Assembly: GCA_002335345.1 (NCBI GenBank)
Contig: DDCS01000008.1
Coordinates: 1 to 12,800 of the forward strand
DNA from: Flavobacteriaceae bacterium UBA2000
GTDB lineage: Bacteria; Bacteroidota; Bacteroidia; Flavobacteriales; Flavobacteriaceae
Reading direction: 5' to 3'
Length of the DNA: 12,800 nt
This document shows positions 1-7,785 of the stretch, one piece after another (position 1 is the first letter of the stretch; each line of letters begins with the position of its first letter). The translations under genes were made by a program, and so were the position numbers. The notes beneath the pieces are model-generated. The model was not told where the DNA came from. It saw nothing but the letters and a program-made list of their open reading frames with translations, and searched no databases.

Positions 1-1476
1 TAAAATAAGTACTGTAAAGAGTTCCAATCGACCAATAAGCATCAAGAAACTGGCCCACCATCGGGCACCAGGGCCTAAAGATTCAAAATTCATCGCCGGA
101 CCTAAATCGCCCAAAGCAGGGCCAACATTACCCAAAGTAGAGGCGGCACCCCCGAGGGCTGTTTCAAAGTCTAGGCCTAAAAATGAAAAAACTAAAACCC
201 CCACAATAAAGGACAGCATATACATAATGAAAAAGCCTAAAACATTAAAGACTATGGGTTGCTGAACTGCTTTATTGTTGTAACGCACCGGCAATATGGC
301 ATTAGGGTGTAGGGTTCTTTTAAACTCCATGACCCCATTTTTAATCATGATTAAATGCCGCACAACCTTAATGCCGCCTGAGGTTGACCCAGCGGAGCCT
401 CCTAAGAACATTAATCCAAAGAAAAATATCGTTAGAAAAGGCGTCCAAGCCGTAAAATCAGCCGAGACAAACCCCGTGGTCGTGACCACAGCCAATACTT
501 GAAACAGACCATGGCGCAGGGCACTCTCGAATGGACCAAGAACCATCGGATGGGCAATAGTCGATGTTGCAGGATCAGAATAATTAAAAATAAAAAAGAC
601 GGCTATAGCGGTTAATCCAATAATAAACATTGAATAAAGCTTGAATTCTTCGTCCCGAAAAATCTTGGAGAATTTGGCCTTAAAAGCAAAATAACTCAAA
701 ACAAAATTAGTCCCAGCCAAAAACATAAACAGCATAATAATATATTGAATCATTGGCTGGTCATTCCAATAGGCCACACTGGCATTTTTGGTGGAAAACC
801 CTCCAGTACTCAAGGTACTCAACGAGTGATTAATCGCGTCAAAAAAGCTCATTCCTGCAGCCCAAAGCAGCAGGGTTTCAGCAAGAGTATACCCCACATA
901 AATATACCAAAGGCGCTTGGCTGTATCGGTAATTCTCGGATGCAACTTATCCCCGCCCGGACCAGGGGCCTCGGCCGCAAAAAGCTGCATGCCCCCTATG
1001 CCCAGAAGGGGCAAAATGGCAATAGCCAAAACGATAATTCCCATCCCTCCTATCCAATGGGTGATGCTGCGCCAAAATAAGATACCTTGCGGTAAGGCCT
1101 CTATATCATGGACGATACTAGCCCCAGTGGTGGTAAATCCACTCATCGTTTCAAAAAAGGCATCCGTAAAATTCGGAATAGAGGCGGTAAACAAATAAGG
1201 CAACGTACCGATCAGGGCCATAAAAAACCAGCCCATAGCCACAATAATATACCCCTCTTTTTTCTGGATTTCTTTACGGTGATTTCGGGTGAGGACCATG
1301 ACCAGACCGCCTAAGGCCAGGGCTACTGCCCCAGATTGAAGCATTTGCCAGCCCACGCCATCATGATAAAGAAAACTCACAACGGTAGACAGAAAAATGA
1401 AGCCGCCGTTTACCAAAAAGAGCAGTCCAATTAAATGACCGATCAGTTTGAAGTTCAATTTTGAAAATCCAGGCAT
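1..1476 (-). CDS. trkH: Trk-type potassium uptake protein TrkH (3' end cut by window edge)
   Basis: K+-translocating membrane subunit of the Trk system in the inner membrane; it works with the cytoplasmic TrkA ring encoded just upstream. I translated 492 codons from the ATG at 1476-1474 to the window edge with no stop. Hydrophobic segments run throughout. All four pore-loop signatures are visible: TTTGAS (Gly118), STGGF (Gly225), TTTGFVS (Gly335) and TLGNVG (Gly449), the selectivity-filter glycines of the TrkH/KtrB/HKT superfamily. The conserved intramembrane-loop stretch GGSAGSTSGGIK followed by VVR lies at 359-373. The last visible residues, GRLELFTVLIL, are the typical near-terminal motif, so probably only a few C-terminal codons are missing. 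The start overlaps the trkA stop by one base (TAATG), which indicates translational coupling. Family assignment is very secure; ion preference (K+ rather than Na+/K+) is inferred from the family and the TrkA partner. Confidence 0.97.
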   Translation of the reverse strand, partial: MPGFSKLNFKLIGHLIGLLFLVNGGFIFLSTVVSFLYHDGVGWQMLQSGAVALALGGLVMVLTRNHRKEIQKKEGYIIVAMGWFFMALIGTLPYLFTASIPNFTDAFFETMSGFTTTGASIVHDIEALPQGILFWRSITHWIGGMGIIVLAIAILPLLGIGGMQLFAAEAPGPGGDKLHPRITDTAKRLWYIYVGYTLAETLLLWAAGMSFFDAINHSLSTLSTGGFSTKNASVAYWNDQPMIQYIIMLFMFLAGTNFVLSYFAFKAKFSKIFRDEEFKLYSMFIIGLTAIAVFFIFNYSDPATSTIAHPMVLGPFESALRHGLFQVLAVVTTTGFVSADFTAWTPFLTIFFFGLMFLGGSAGSTSGGIKVVRHLIMIKNGVMEFKRTLHPNAILPVRYNNKAVQQPIVFNVLGFFIMYMLSFIVGVLVFSFLGLDFETALGGAASTLGNVGPALGDLGPAMNFESLGPGARWWASFLMLIGRLELFTVLIL

Positions 1477-2825
1477 TAGATAAATAAATTTTCCACCTTT
1501 TTGATGGATTGAGGCATGCAACAGACCACAACACGATCGCCGCTCTGAATTTTGAAATCACCCAAAGCAATCAATCCCACTTGATCGCGCACTACCCCGC
1601 CTATAATCGCTGAACGAGGAAAATCCAAATCCTTGATGCGCTTGTCACAAACCTTTGATGACGGAGAAACCACAAATTCCAACAACTCGGCATTCATATT
1701 GTTCAGTCGTGTCATTGCGACCACCTCCCCTTGACGAATATGTCTGAAAATATGGTTTGCTGCCAGAAGTTTTTTATTGATTAAGGTGTCGATACCGATA
1801 GAATGAGAGAGTTGAAAATAATCCATGTTTTCAACCAAGGCAATCGTTTTTTTGACCCCTTTAGATTTAGCGACCAAACAAGACATTATGTTCGTTTCGC
1901 TATTGCCGGTTACGGCAATAAAGGCATCCATATCAACAATGGATTCCTCTTGTAAAAGTTCCACATTGCGGCCATCGCCATTGATTACCAAACAATTTGG
2001 TAAGTCGTCTGCAATCTCAAAAGCCTTATTCTTATCGTGTTCAATGAGTTTTACATTGAATTTATTTTGACATAAATCGAAAGCGGTTTTACAACCGATA
2101 TTACTCCCCCCAAGAATCATTACGTCCTTAATCTCATCTCGGACCTTTCCTGTAAGTTTAAAAATTTCCTCAACCCCTTCTTCGGTCGTGATAAAGTAGA
2201 CCTGGTCCCCCTCTTTAAATTGGGTGTCTCCCCGAGGAATAACGGTGTATTGAGTCCCAAATCTTTGAATGGCAATCGGCACGTATTGTAACTCGGGATA
2301 AATCAAACCAACCTCTTTTACGGTCCGCCCAACAAAAGCGGCGGTACGCGAAAGGTGAAGTCCAATCATAGTTAACGCCCCGTCTTCAAACTCGTAGGTA
2401 TCGTTAAAAGCACTTTGATTGAGCAGTAATTCAATTTCCGTAGCGGCTAAAGCCTCTGGAGAAATCAATTCATCAATACCAAATTTTGTAAAGCCTACCT
2501 CATCTTTATGCTCGATAAATTCAGTATTGGCAATACGGGCAATTGTTCTTTTGGCGCCGAGTTGTTTGGCTAAAACACAGGCGGTGATATTTGTGGTTTC
2601 ACTAGAGGTTACCCCGATAACCAGATCGGTCTTGCCTATTTGAGCTTCCTTAAGCACCGCGATCGAGGTCGCATCGCCACGAATAACACGGATATCTAAA
2701 TGGGTATCGGCATAATTAAGTGAATCGCGATTAGTGTCGATCAGTGTAATGTCTTGAGATTCAAAAGACAATAATTTGGCCAGATGGAATCCTACTTCTC
2801 CTGCCCCTGCAATGATAATTTTCAT
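1476..2825 (-). CDS. trkA: Trk system potassium uptake regulatory protein TrkA
   Basis: Cytoplasmic nucleotide-binding (RCK/KTN) subunit that gates TrkH. The product is 449 aa, close to E. coli TrkA (458 aa), with two RCK halves. RCK_N1 begins at residue 1 with GAGEVG (7-12) and the acidic D30 that ends strand 2 of the Rossmann fold; RCK_C1 covers about 145-225. RCK_N2 begins near 234 with GGSNIG (239-244) and E262; RCK_C2 covers about 372-449. The middle glycine of the second GxGxxG is Ser241, so the second site may bind nucleotide differently (inference). I chose the ATG at 2825-2823, giving MKIIIAGAGEVG, because this is where the family starts. A longer frame up to 2948 adds 41 residues unlike any RCK domain and runs through the probable trkA promoter. 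It is first in the operon with trkH and divergent from menG. A -7-like TATTTTTG lies 24 bp upstream. Confidence 0.97.
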   Translation of the reverse strand: MKIIIAGAGEVGFHLAKLLSFESQDITLIDTNRDSLNYADTHLDIRVIRGDATSIAVLKEAQIGKTDLVIGVTSSETTNITACVLAKQLGAKRTIARIANTEFIEHKDEVGFTKFGIDELISPEALAATEIELLLNQSAFNDTYEFEDGALTMIGLHLSRTAAFVGRTVKEVGLIYPELQYVPIAIQRFGTQYTVIPRGDTQFKEGDQVYFITTEEGVEEIFKLTGKVRDEIKDVMILGGSNIGCKTAFDLCQNKFNVKLIEHDKNKAFEIADDLPNCLVINGDGRNVELLQEESIVDMDAFIAVTGNSETNIMSCLVAKSKGVKKTIALVENMDYFQLSHSIGIDTLINKKLLAANHIFRHIRQGEVVAMTRLNNMNAELLEFVVSPSSKVCDKRIKDLDFPRSAIIGGVVRDQVGLIALGDFKIQSGDRVVVCCMPQSIKKVENLFI

Positions 2826-2849
2826 AGAAAAGTCTAAACGCTTGCGGGA

Positions 2850-2857
2850 CAAAAATA
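2850..2857 (-). promoter_or_regulatory. Candidate Bacteroidota -7 element for trkA-trkH
   Basis: Read on the minus strand this is TATTTTTG, an exact match to the TAnnTTTG consensus of the Bacteroidota primary sigma factor. It lies 24 bp before the trkA ATG and would give a 5' leader of roughly 15-20 nt. A TTG at 2872-2874 is the only nearby -33-like triplet. Its 14-bp spacing is shorter than usual, so the -33 half is weak. Confidence 0.5.
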
Positions 2858-2933
2858 CAAAATAAGCAGTACAATAAGGATTTATCCCCTTATAATCGGT
2901 GAATAAAGAACCGCCGAATTCAATGAAAAATAT

Positions 2934-2941
2934 TAGTTTTG
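2934..2941 (+). promoter_or_regulatory. Candidate -7 element for menG-porT
   Basis: TAGTTTTG matches TAnnTTTG exactly and ends 10 bp before the menG ATG. Transcription from it would start within a few bases of the ATG, giving a nearly leaderless mRNA. No clear TTTG -33 element is visible at the expected distance, so the true promoter may be elsewhere in the 126-bp divergent gap. Confidence 0.3.
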
Positions 2942-2951
2942 CCCCCATTAT

Positions 2952-3683
2952 ATGGCCGAAAAAATAAAACCTTACAAAACGTCCGCTTTAGATAAAAAAG
3001 CGCAAGTCGAACAAATGTTCGACACTATTTCCGGAGAATACGATCAATTAAATCGTGTCATTTCCTTTGGTGCGGATTTACAATGGCGTAAGAAAGTGGT
3101 GCGCTATGTGGCCGAGCATTCCGGGGAGACACTCCTTGATATTGCCACAGGAACAGGTGATTTAGCCATAGCCTTTGCCAAAAAAACTAAGGCCAAAGAA
3201 ATTATCGGCCTCGACTTGTCTCAAGGCATGCTCAACCAAGCTATAGCCAAAGTCCAAGGGCTCCCTTATGCTGATCGGCTGCGCTTTGTGAAAGGCGACA
3301 GTGAAGCCCTACCTTTTGATGACAATTACTTTGACGCCATTACGGTTTCCTTTGGTGTGCGCAATTTTGAGCATCTAGAAAATGGTTTAGCAGAAATATT
3401 TCGTGTTTTGAAGCCTGCTGGGTTATTGGTTATTCTTGAAACCTCTGTCCCAGAAAAATTTCCCTTCAAACAAGGATATCATTTTTATTCAAAGGGGATC
3501 ATGCCAACTATTGGCCGATGGTTTTCTAAAGATAAATCAGCCTATCGTTATCTGAGTGACAGCGCGGCATCCTTTCCCTACGGTCAGGCCTTCAACAATA
3601 TTTTGGCAGAAATTGGGTTTATAGTCCAACCCCATAACCCTCAAACTTTTGGTGTAGCTACCATTTATCGAGCCACAAAATGA
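2952..3683 (+). CDS. menG: Demethylmenaquinone methyltransferase (UbiE/MenG family)
   Basis: SAM-dependent C-methyltransferase for the last step of menaquinone synthesis, demethylmenaquinone to menaquinone, acting at the cytoplasmic face of the membrane. The product is 243 aa, normal for the family. The N-terminal family signature YDQLNRVISFG...WRKK is at 30-48. SAM-binding motif I, LLDIATGTGD, is at 61-70, with the acidic residue D88 after strand 2 and GDSEALPF at 115-122. The second family signature, RVLKPAG...LETS, is at 151-165, with Ala156 where Gly is common. Bacteroidota generally respire with menaquinone only, so menG fits better than ubiE. The start MAEKIKPYK fits the flavobacterial form. 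Its stop overlaps the porT start (ATGA), so the two are probably translated from one message. It is divergent from trkA. Confidence 0.96.
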   Translation: MAEKIKPYKTSALDKKAQVEQMFDTISGEYDQLNRVISFGADLQWRKKVVRYVAEHSGETLLDIATGTGDLAIAFAKKTKAKEIIGLDLSQGMLNQAIAKVQGLPYADRLRFVKGDSEALPFDDNYFDAITVSFGVRNFEHLENGLAEIFRVLKPAGLLVILETSVPEKFPFKQGYHFYSKGIMPTIGRWFSKDKSAYRYLSDSAASFPYGQAFNNILAEIGFIVQPHNPQTFGVATIYRATK

Positions 3684-4396
3684 GATCATTTCATAGCCAT
3701 ATTGTTTTTGTGATTTGCTTGTGTGTATTCCAAGTTTCTCATGGTCAGCTATTTAATAAAGAGCGCCTGGCTAATTTGGAGACTTTTGACAGCCGTCCCT
3801 TATCCTGGGGTTACTTTTTAGGATTCAACAGCTACGACTTTAAATTCACCTATAATCGACAATTTGACGATGAGAACACCGACGTAGAAGTCGCCCCACA
3901 AGCAGGATTTAATGTGGGCTTAATTGGGGATCTACGCATAAACGACTATTTAAATCTTCGTCTTGAACCGGGGATTTATTTTACCCAGCGCAACCTTACC
4001 TTTCCCCGGATTGAAGAAGAATCCGATTATTTTAGAGAAGTAAAATCTACTTATGTTCATTTACCTTTACTGCTTAAAGTTTCAACTAAACGACTGAACA
4101 ATTTTAAGCCGTTTATCGTCGGTGGTATTTCGAAGTCGATCAATTTAGGAAGTAACGAGACAAACCCCGAAGACAATTATTTCGGACAGTTTCGCATGAC
4201 CCGAAATACAAGCTATTACGAATTGGGATTTGGTATTGATTTCTACCTTTATTATTTTAAGTTTTCTCCGTCAATTCGCGGCGTGTTCGCCACCTCGGAT
4301 GAATTGGTCCGCGACAGAAACCCCCTGAGTCCTTGGACCTCAAATATCGCCTCGATGAAAACCAGAGGGGTATTTATCAACTTTACTTTTCAGTAA
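3680..4396 (+). CDS. porT: Type IX secretion system outer-membrane protein PorT/SprT
   Basis: Predicted outer-membrane beta-barrel required for the type IX secretion system (PorT in Porphyromonas, SprT in Flavobacterium), which exports adhesins, hydrolases and gliding proteins. The product is 238 aa. It has a signal peptide with a hydrophobic core at about 8-18 and probable cleavage after VSHG (residue 22). The mature part begins with LANLETFDSRPLSWGYFLGFN (residues 30-50), the characteristic PorT opening. Alternating amphipathic strands follow (FKFTYN, LNLRLEPGIYF, HLPLLLKVS, YYELGFGIDFYLYYFKFSPSIRG). The C-terminus is VFINFTFQ, with aromatic residues typical of outer-membrane barrels. It overlaps menG by 4 bp, an arrangement I recall from flavobacterial genomes. 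No other T9SS genes are in this window. No clear terminator separates it from the convergent methyltransferase gene 20 bp away. Confidence 0.9.
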   Translation: MRSFHSHIVFVICLCVFQVSHGQLFNKERLANLETFDSRPLSWGYFLGFNSYDFKFTYNRQFDDENTDVEVAPQAGFNVGLIGDLRINDYLNLRLEPGIYFTQRNLTFPRIEEESDYFREVKSTYVHLPLLLKVSTKRLNNFKPFIVGGISKSINLGSNETNPEDNYFGQFRMTRNTSYYELGFGIDFYLYYFKFSPSIRGVFATSDELVRDRNPLSPWTSNIASMKTRGVFINFTFQ

Positions 4397-4416
4397 AACG
4401 CAATACCCTACCATGG

Positions 4417-5151
4417 TTATTGGTTTAAGTGCCACTGGTGAAGCAAAATACCAGTCGCCATAGCGACGTTTAAACTCTCTGCACCTCTGGATGGCGCCCC
4501 TGAGATACTCAAATGATCTGTGATATACCGCGCCCGCTGGGGACGTATCCCCTGCCCTTCATTGCCCATAAGTAAGACCCCCTGCTTTGGCCAGATGACT
4601 TTTGTAAGCGATTGGCCATCGAGTACGGCACCGAAAATCGGTTTCGTCTGCGCGTCCAACCACTGGTCCAAGGACACATAGTGCACCTGAACACGAGCGA
4701 TAGACCCCATACTGGATTGCACAACTTTCGGATTAAACCGATCTACGGTATCTAAAGAACAAACGACATGGCTGATGCCAAACCAGTCACAAAGGCGTAA
4801 AATTGTTCCCATATTTCCGGGGTCTTGAACATCGTCCAAGGCCACCACCCAGCAGGCTTCATCCAATGCGGTGTTTTTTGGCTGCTTAAAAACAGCGAGC
4901 CAGCCACTCGGATTTTTCTGCCCACTTATTTTTTGCATTTGGCGCTCCGAAATGAGCACCGGAGCAATTGCACTAGGGGCACTATCGGTTGGCTGAATCG
5001 GCTCCGTGGTGTAAAAATGGGTTAGTTGAGCCCCGGATTTTAAAAGGTCTTTAATGAGTTTTTCCCCTTCCGCAATGAATAAATTGTGGAGGTCACGGTA
5101 CTTTTTTCGGTGCAGACCCGTTATTAATTTTATTTCGCTATTGCTTATCAA
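4417..5151 (-). CDS. SpoU/TrmH-family RNA 2'-O-ribose methyltransferase
   Basis: SPOUT-class enzyme that transfers a methyl group from SAM to a ribose 2'-OH of rRNA or tRNA; the target base cannot be told from sequence. The product is 244 aa. The N-terminal substrate-binding (L7Ae-like) domain covers about 5-88, with KKYRDLHNLFIAEGEKLI at 16-33. The knotted catalytic domain has motif 1 DDVQDPGNMGTILR at 106-119 (Asn113, Arg119), motif 2 LLMGNEGQG at 193-201 (Glu198) and motif 3 ESLNVAMATGILL at 225-237 (Ser226, Asn228). The start is TTG at 5151-5149. No ATG or GTG lies between it and the upstream in-frame stop, the resulting N-terminus ISNSEIKLI fits the family, and AGGA lies 5 nt upstream at 5157-5160. 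It stands alone on the minus strand, convergent with porT and divergent from tamL. Confidence 0.92.
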   Translation of the reverse strand: MISNSEIKLITGLHRKKYRDLHNLFIAEGEKLIKDLLKSGAQLTHFYTTEPIQPTDSAPSAIAPVLISERQMQKISGQKNPSGWLAVFKQPKNTALDEACWVVALDDVQDPGNMGTILRLCDWFGISHVVCSLDTVDRFNPKVVQSSMGSIARVQVHYVSLDQWLDAQTKPIFGAVLDGQSLTKVIWPKQGVLLMGNEGQGIRPQRARYITDHLSISGAPSRGAESLNVAMATGILLHQWHLNQ

Positions 5152-5156
5152 ATTTA

Positions 5157-5160
5157 TCCT
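5157..5160 (-). promoter_or_regulatory. Ribosome binding site supporting the TTG start of the RNA methyltransferase
   Basis: On the minus strand AGGA sits 5 nt before the TTG at 5151-5149. Shine-Dalgarno sequences are uncommon in Bacteroidota, so this well-placed one supports the non-ATG start. Its outermost base is also the first base of the tamL -7 candidate on the plus strand. Confidence 0.5.
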
Positions 5161-5167
5161 ATTTTTG
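5160..5167 (+). promoter_or_regulatory. Candidate -7 element for tamL
   Basis: TATTTTTG is an exact TAnnTTTG match 19 bp before the tamL TTG start. A TTG at 5141-5143, inside the beginning of the methyltransferase gene, lies 16 bp upstream and could be the -33 element, slightly short of the usual spacing. Confidence 0.5.
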
Positions 5168-5186
5168 AGGTATTAACACCGATCTC

Positions 5187-7739
5187 TTGACGCGCTCTGT
5201 CACAAAAATATCACTTATTTTAGGATTTCTATTGCTTCAAGCATGCAGTCCCACACGGCGACTCACCAAAGAGGAACTTTGGCTGGTCAACAATCAAATT
5301 TTTGTCGATGAACTAGAGCGCAAAGAGGCTGAATTATCGGACCTTTTGTTGCAAAAACCCAACACCAAATTACCTGTAGTGGGCCTACCGCTCGGGGTAT
5401 TGGTTCATAATTTGGCCACACCAGATCCTCATGCCCGGTTTGAGCAATGGTTAGCCGCGAAACCTAAAAGAATCGAAAGACTTCAGCGGCTGATCTCGGC
5501 CAAACAAATACGTGCCATAGACTCGGCCAAAATCAATTTCAATCAATGGCTCAAAAATACGGGAAGTGCTCCGGTTATTATCGATACAAGTAAAGCGGCG
5601 CGTTCTTTGGAACAGCTAAAAAAATATTACTACAACCAGGGTTATTTTAATGTAAAAGGCCGTTATAGTGTCCTGAAAGACACTGTCAAAAAAAACAGGG
5701 GGAGTCTGCAATATTCCCTAACACCAAACCAACCCTACAGTATCGGTGACCTGACTTACAAAATAGAATCCCCTGAGGTAGATTCACTTTTCAGGGCCAC
5801 TCAAAAAGCTTCCTTTATTCAGTCCGGACAAACCTACGACTTGGCCAATTTTGATAACGAACGCGCGCGAATCACACTTCAGATGCGCAACTCGGGCTTT
5901 TATTTTTTTGATCAAGACTATGTGACCTTTGAAGCCGATACCAATGGACTCGGTCATCGCGTTAACGTGCAATATATTATTCCTAACAGACGGATTAACA
6001 AGGGCGACTCCGTAGCGACGACCGCACCTTTTAAACAGTATAAAATTAATCGCGTTCGCATTATTACCGATCACAGCCCTCAAAATCAAATGCTTCCTTT
6101 TAGCGACACAACCTACTATAAAGGGTATGAACTCTTTAGTCACGAGGCCTCAAAATATCGTTCTAAAGCGTTAACTAATGCCATCGCCATTCTTCCAGGA
6201 AGCTTGTATAGTGATATTGACCGGACGGTAACCAACACCCAAATCAATGAATTGCGCAACTTTAAATACCCCACAATTCATTATAAAGTTGACCCAGATG
6301 ATTCAACCCAAACCGGACTGATCAGCAGTATTTATCTAACTCCACGAAAGAAGTACACCTTCGGAATTGATCTCGATGCCTACACCTCAACCATTCAACA
6401 ATTTGGCGTGGGATTCAGTACCTCATTTTTAATTCGCAATGTTTTTCGGGGCGCAGAAAACCTAGAGATTTCGGCAAGAGGAAGTGTCGGTTCGTCAAAA
6501 GACAACGCCATTAGCGACAGTCAATTTTTCAACACCTCTGACGTGGGGGTGGATGCGCGATTGAGCATTCCACGACTTTTATTTCCGATAAATACTCAGA
6601 GGATTATCCCTAAGTATATGGCCCCCACGACGGCCATTAGTACCGGACTCAACTCCCAACAAAATATTGGACTCGACCGCCAGAATTTCAACAGTATTTT
6701 TAGTTATCAATGGCGTCCGACCAATACGCGCAGCAACACGTTCGATTTGCTGAACCTTCAGTATGTGCGCAATTTGAATGCCGCTAATTATTTCAATGTC
6801 TACCGTGCCTCTTATCAGCGCCTGAATGAAATTGCTCAAGAGGTCAATTACCCTTTCACCGCAGAAGAGCCTCGACTCAATATTCCAGACGAGACGAATC
6901 TGTTTTTGAGCAGTGTTCAAGATCCCCAAGTGCCGTGGAGTTTTAATCCCGAACTCACCCGTGAGATGAATGCCATCGCTCAAAGAAAGAATCGACTCAC
7001 TGAAAACAACCTAATTCTGGCGACAAATTATACGTGGCAAATAGATAATCGCGAGACCGTTAATGACAATAGTTTCACCAGATTTCAATGGAAGGCCGAA
7101 CTCGCGGGTAGCTTGCTGTCAGGCCTGAGTCAACTCAGTGGATCAACAGACGCTTTAGGGCGAAGAGAATTTTTTGGCGTCGCTTTTTCACAATACGCAA
7201 AACTGGAGTTAGACTATATCAGACACTGGGATTTAGGCAGTCAAAATGTAATGGCCTTTAGAGGTTTCGGAGGTTGGGCGCTCCCCTTTGGAAACAGCTC
7301 TTCTATTCCCTTTACTCGAAGTTATTTTGCAGGAGGGGCTAACGATATCAGAGGCTGGCGCGCTTATGATTTGGGTCCAGGTTCTAGTGGCAGCAATCTT
7401 GATTTTAATGAAGCTAATTTTAAACTCAGCGTTAACCTCGAATATCGCTTTCCTATTTTTGGTGGGTTCAAAGGGGCATTTTTTGCCGATGTGGGCAATA
7501 TTTGGAATTTCAAAGACGATGTTTTGGATCCCGCCTTCCAATTCAATGGTCTCGAAGACTTAAAAGAACTCGCCGTGGCCAGCGGCATTGGCCTTCGCTA
7601 TGACTTTGGTTTTTTTGTGATTCGATTTGATACGGGATTTAAAACCCACAATCCAGCCCGCCCAGCAAATGATCGTTGGTTTAAGGAATATAATTTTGCC
7701 AATGCTGTGTATAACATAGGAATAAACTACCCCTTCTAA
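5187..7739 (+). CDS. tamL: BamA/TamA-family outer-membrane lipoprotein (TamL-like)
   Basis: Omp85-superfamily protein, 850 aa, likely the Bacteroidota TamA counterpart used in outer-membrane protein assembly. It starts with TTG; no ATG or GTG lies between the in-frame stop at 5166-5168 and the signal sequence. Residues 1-20 are a lipoprotein signal (basic TRSVTK, hydrophobic ISLILGFLLLQA) with lipobox LQAC and lipidated Cys20; E. coli TamA and BamA lack this anchor. About 110-185, 190-270 and 275-385 look like three POTRA-type repeats (for example LKKYYYNQGYF, MRNSGFYFF). From about 390 to the end is the 16-strand barrel region. The conserved L6 motif reads DIRGW (Arg722), matching the family (V/I)RG(F/Y/W), and the last residue is Phe, the barrel-recognition signal. 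About 534-608 is a hydrophilic insert between strands. No tamB-like gene is adjacent. The lipobox plus barrel favours TamL over BamA itself. Confidence 0.87.
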   Translation: MTRSVTKISLILGFLLLQACSPTRRLTKEELWLVNNQIFVDELERKEAELSDLLLQKPNTKLPVVGLPLGVLVHNLATPDPHARFEQWLAAKPKRIERLQRLISAKQIRAIDSAKINFNQWLKNTGSAPVIIDTSKAARSLEQLKKYYYNQGYFNVKGRYSVLKDTVKKNRGSLQYSLTPNQPYSIGDLTYKIESPEVDSLFRATQKASFIQSGQTYDLANFDNERARITLQMRNSGFYFFDQDYVTFEADTNGLGHRVNVQYIIPNRRINKGDSVATTAPFKQYKINRVRIITDHSPQNQMLPFSDTTYYKGYELFSHEASKYRSKALTNAIAILPGSLYSDIDRTVTNTQINELRNFKYPTIHYKVDPDDSTQTGLISSIYLTPRKKYTFGIDLDAYTSTIQQFGVGFSTSFLIRNVFRGAENLEISARGSVGSSKDNAISDSQFFNTSDVGVDARLSIPRLLFPINTQRIIPKYMAPTTAISTGLNSQQNIGLDRQNFNSIFSYQWRPTNTRSNTFDLLNLQYVRNLNAANYFNVYRASYQRLNEIAQEVNYPFTAEEPRLNIPDETNLFLSSVQDPQVPWSFNPELTREMNAIAQRKNRLTENNLILATNYTWQIDNRETVNDNSFTRFQWKAELAGSLLSGLSQLSGSTDALGRREFFGVAFSQYAKLELDYIRHWDLGSQNVMAFRGFGGWALPFGNSSSIPFTRSYFAGGANDIRGWRAYDLGPGSSGSNLDFNEANFKLSVNLEYRFPIFGGFKGAFFADVGNIWNFKDDVLDPAFQFNGLEDLKELAVASGIGLRYDFGFFVIRFDTGFKTHNPARPANDRWFKEYNFANAVYNIGINYPF

Positions 7740-7754
7740 ACCGGTATTTTTTTC

Positions 7755-7762
7755 TATTTTTG
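7755..7762 (+). promoter_or_regulatory. Candidate -7 element for fbaA-accD
   Basis: TATTTTTG, an exact TAnnTTTG match, lies 23 bp before the fbaA ATG in the 46-bp gap after tamL. It would give a leader of roughly 15-20 nt. The -33 half is poor (TTC at 7734-7736, 18 bp upstream). It suggests that fbaA-accD can be transcribed independently of tamL. Confidence 0.45.
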
Positions 7763-7785
7763 ACCCCTAATCAAAGTTCAAAAAT

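Noticed and set aside
745..1314. Plus-strand open frames over trkH
   Set aside because: They are antisense to an unbroken, clearly conserved TrkH reading frame and show no recognisable protein character.
2826..2948. N-terminal extension of the trkA reading frame to an ATG at 2948
   Set aside because: The extra 41 residues do not resemble an RCK domain, they cross the probable trkA promoter, and the family starts at MKIIIAGAGEVG.
4454..4467. Short GC-rich hairpin (GTCGC/GCGAC) 57 bp after the porT stop
   Set aside because: Only 5 bp, no real T-tract, and it lies in the codons of the conserved methyltransferase motif 3, so coding explains it.
5149..5156. TAAATTTG on the minus strand, a formal TAnnTTTG match
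   Set aside because: It includes the methyltransferase TTG start codon itself, so transcription would begin inside the gene with no usable downstream start.
5784..6983. Minus-strand open frames inside tamL
   Set aside because: They oppose a continuous 850-aa Omp85 coding sequence, and their composition looks like reverse-complement coding.
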